Of a stretch of 64,000 nucleotides of DNA, positions 62,201 to 64,000 are shown in pieces. The stretch spans positions 95,851 to 159,850 of the forward strand of contig JBAMDO010000129.1 in NCBI GenBank assembly GCA_037074765.1, read 5' to 3'. A model generated the notes under the pieces. The model searched no databases. It was given only the letters and a program-made list of their open reading frames with translations, and had not been told where the DNA came from. Positions within the stretch are counted from its first letter, which is position 1. Each line of letters begins with the position of its first letter. Origin of the DNA: Mansonella perstans. Its lineage: Eukaryota > Nematoda > Chromadorea > Rhabditida > Onchocercidae. Position numbers and translations under genes: made by a program.

Positions 62201-63501
62201 TTACTGCTATCATCATTATTTTCATCATTGTTAACAAAACGATTATTATCATTACCATCGTTACTGTTATTATTAGCACATTATCATTATCATCATTATT
62301 ATTAAAATTGACTACTATTATTATTGTTATTGCTGTAATCATTATCAGTATTAATATTATCATTATCATTACTATCAGCATTATTACCAGTATTATTATT
62401 ATAGTTTTTATTAATACTATACTATTACTATCAGTAGTAACATTATTAATCTTAATATTGCTATTAGCATTATTATTATAATTATTGTCAGCATTATTAT
62501 TATTATTAGTATTATTAATACTAATATTATTAATATAGTTGCTATTATTACTATTGCTATTATAATAACAATTATTATTATCAGCATTATTGTACTATTA
62601 GCATTGTTAACATTATTACTATTATCATTAATATCAACAGCAGCGGTATTATTGTTCTTACTACTATGAGCATTATTATTACTATCGTTAATTACTAACA
62701 CTATTATTATTATTAATAAAATTGTCATTATATTATTATTATCAGCATTGTTATTAATACTATTACCGTTGTAATTATTTTATTACTGTAATGATTACTT
62801 GTTATTAATTACGATTACTTATTGTTGGTTATGATTGCTTATTATTGATTATGATTACTTAGAATTTATGAATTCATGCATATAAATAAGTTAAACATTT
62901 TCAGCTGTCAATTATGCTGATCCTAATGAGCCATGCTCATCCAGTGCCCTTATAATTAGTCCAAGCATTGCTTCATCGATAATTCCTGAGAAGTCACAAG
63001 TAATTAATGTGAAGAAAGCATTTATGGAATTATATACTGATCGAAATCTTCTTGAGGTACGAATTAGAATTATATCAACTGTAGTGGGAAAGTCAAACTC
63101 AACAATCTTGGCGCAGTTCTTGTTCGATTTTTTTTTTTTTATTTTCACCAATTGCTTTTCTTTTCTGTCACATATTTATTTCACATTTGTGTTGAATTTT
63201 TTCACTCACAAAAATTTCTCTCATTTTTCTCTTTTTCTTTTTCAAGATTCTTCCGATAAAGGAGCTTGAAGGTACGTTTGGTGAAATGAAATGGGCAATG
63301 TGGAGGAAGAGAAATACTACTGTAATGGATGTGATCGATGATTTGGATGGTGGTGTTGAAGAAGCAAATAGTAGATGTTGCATGGAACGAATAATTGTAA
63401 AACGATTGAAAGCTACAGCTACTGATCAACGATATCTCAGGAAATTTCTCCTTGAAGCCCTCGCATTCTTTAATGTGCAACAGCATAAAAATTTAGCGCA
63501 C
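59257..63501 (+). CDS. lin-18: RYK/LIN-18 Wnt receptor pseudokinase, 5' part
   Basis: Single-pass Wnt co-receptor. Exons in the window: 59257-59371, 59825-59955, 60224-60317, 60685-60843, 61675-61831, 62029-62111, 62905-63056 and 63247-63501; 382 residues, all in phase, continuing past the window. Seen: signal peptide MKWTRAVTLAILQLPFIIQ; WIF domain from NLFISKSEMYRTLGLDVQMN to about residue 160, with SSVQFTWNA (human FLHFTWHA) and two cysteines (EYRCAG, EKLCLA); a membrane helix at about 175-198 (VFYVLIGCLGAIILVIAILI); a Ser/Lys juxtamembrane region; then the start of the kinase-like domain with ELEGTFGE (human QEGTFGR in place of GxGxxG) and IIVKRLKA carrying the predicted Lys. The altered glycine loop is typical of RYK. 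The remaining kinase lobes lie beyond 64000. Confidence 0.88.
60590..60652 (+). repeat. 26-bp tandem repeat (three copies) before RYK exon 4
   Basis: CAGTATGACTTTTCTTTCCT plus TTA repeated. Each copy ends in CCTTTACAG or GCAG, resembling a 3' splice site, shortly before the real acceptor at 60684. Confidence 0.8.
61475..61615. repeat. 37-bp tandem repeat, four copies, RYK intron 4
   Basis: Unit GATAATAATATTCTACATAG plus TAATTAATAT, increasingly diverged toward 61610. Confidence 0.8.
62195..62770. repeat. Interrupted (ATT/ATC)n trinucleotide tract, RYK intron 6
   Basis: About 570 bases made almost only of TTA, ATT, ATC and related triplets with no exact long-range unit. The open frames through it, on both strands, are low-complexity artefacts. 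Confidence 0.9.
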
Positions 63502-64000
63502 GTATGCAAATTTTTTTTTTAATTATTCTTAAAGTTTAACTACAATTTGATATTAGTTCCACAAAAAAAAAATATTTAATTTAAAATTGCGCAGGTGCAG
63601 ATCAGAATCGTGAGTGTGAATTAAAATTGTGTGGGTGTAAATCAAAATGACTATTCGAAATTGTATGATGAAAATTTTTGATGATTATTTAAAGATTTTA
63701 AATCATTAAATATTAATATGAAATAAATAAACGAATGGGAAGGAAAATTGCAAAAATGCAAATTGTACTGAAAAATTATATGATAATGTAATTTTTATTA
63801 TTATTATTATTATTAGCAGTAGCAGTACTATCATTACTTATCATCATTATCGTTTTTAATTACTACTACTGCACTTATTAATATTATTACTATTATTAGT
63901 AATAGTAGTAGCAGTAGTATCATTATTAATTGTCATTATCGTTGTTAATTATAATTATTACTACTGCTACTTATTGTTATTATTATTAGTAGTAGTAATA
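63502..64000. repeat. RYK intron 8 start with (ATT/AGT)n tract at the window end
   Basis: Intron sequence after the exon ending 63501. From about 63796 it becomes ATT, AGT and ATC triplets to the window edge. No exon seen. Confidence 0.75.

Noticed and set aside
62184..62728. Ile/Asn-rich open frames on the minus strand
   Set aside because: Products of interrupted ATT/ATC triplets within a RYK intron.

Overview
This is a strongly AT-rich animal chromosome segment. Its genes have many introns, with short exons and introns mostly of 100 to 1000 bases. Many start codons lie a few bases after a TTTCAG- or TTTTAG-like acceptor with no upstream exon, the pattern expected of nematode spliced-leader trans-splicing. 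Every protein I could identify has a nematode and metazoan counterpart. A parasitic nematode of the filarial/spirurid type fits best; the species cannot be read from the sequence.

Layout. 1-3.7 kb: 3' part of a polybromo (PBRM-1, SWI/SNF) gene with an HMG box and two C2H2 fingers. 6.7-14.6 kb: three plus-strand genes, scavenger decapping enzyme DCPS/DCS-1, RNA polymerase III subunit RPC10 (POLR3K), and a short CLCC1-type channel-like membrane protein. 17.1-20.5 kb: ER chaperone BiP (HSP70, KDEL), preceded by a promoter-like region with ER-stress-element-like motifs and a 54-bp minisatellite. 23.6-28.3 kb (minus): proteasome subunit alpha-6 (PAS-6/PSMA1), carrying an internal 1.2-kb tandem duplication that includes broken copies of two exons. 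28.46-39.74 kb: a nearly perfect 5.5-kb inverted repeat around a spacer of about 0.3 kb. Each arm holds the same divergent pair, V-ATPase subunit e (VHA-17) and ribonuclease kappa (RNASEK). 42.7-52.6 kb: eIF4E, peroxin PEX3, a twin-CX9C protein resembling NDUFAF8, and the rRNA-processing factor UTP23. 52.6-59.2 kb: a gene-poor stretch of degenerate tandem repeats. 59.2-64 kb: the 5' two thirds of a RYK/LIN-18 Wnt receptor, running off the window.

Most genes are single-copy housekeeping genes without a common pathway. Two neighbourhoods may be functional units: VHA-17 with RNASEK (both linked to the V-ATPase, divergent from a shared 0.8-kb region) and NDUFAF8-like with UTP23 (same strand, close, operon-like).

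The most striking structures are the large palindrome, the tandem duplication inside pas-6, two introns with GC donors (BiP and PEX3), the ERSE-like BiP promoter, and AUGs that open a short upstream frame ending in ATGA on the main start codon (RYK, RNASEK). The palindrome and the pas-6 duplication could each be real or an assembly error; single-base deletions in homopolymers in one pas-6 copy argue for error there. All exon coordinates come from reading splice sites and frames by eye and from protein similarity recalled from memory, without database searches.
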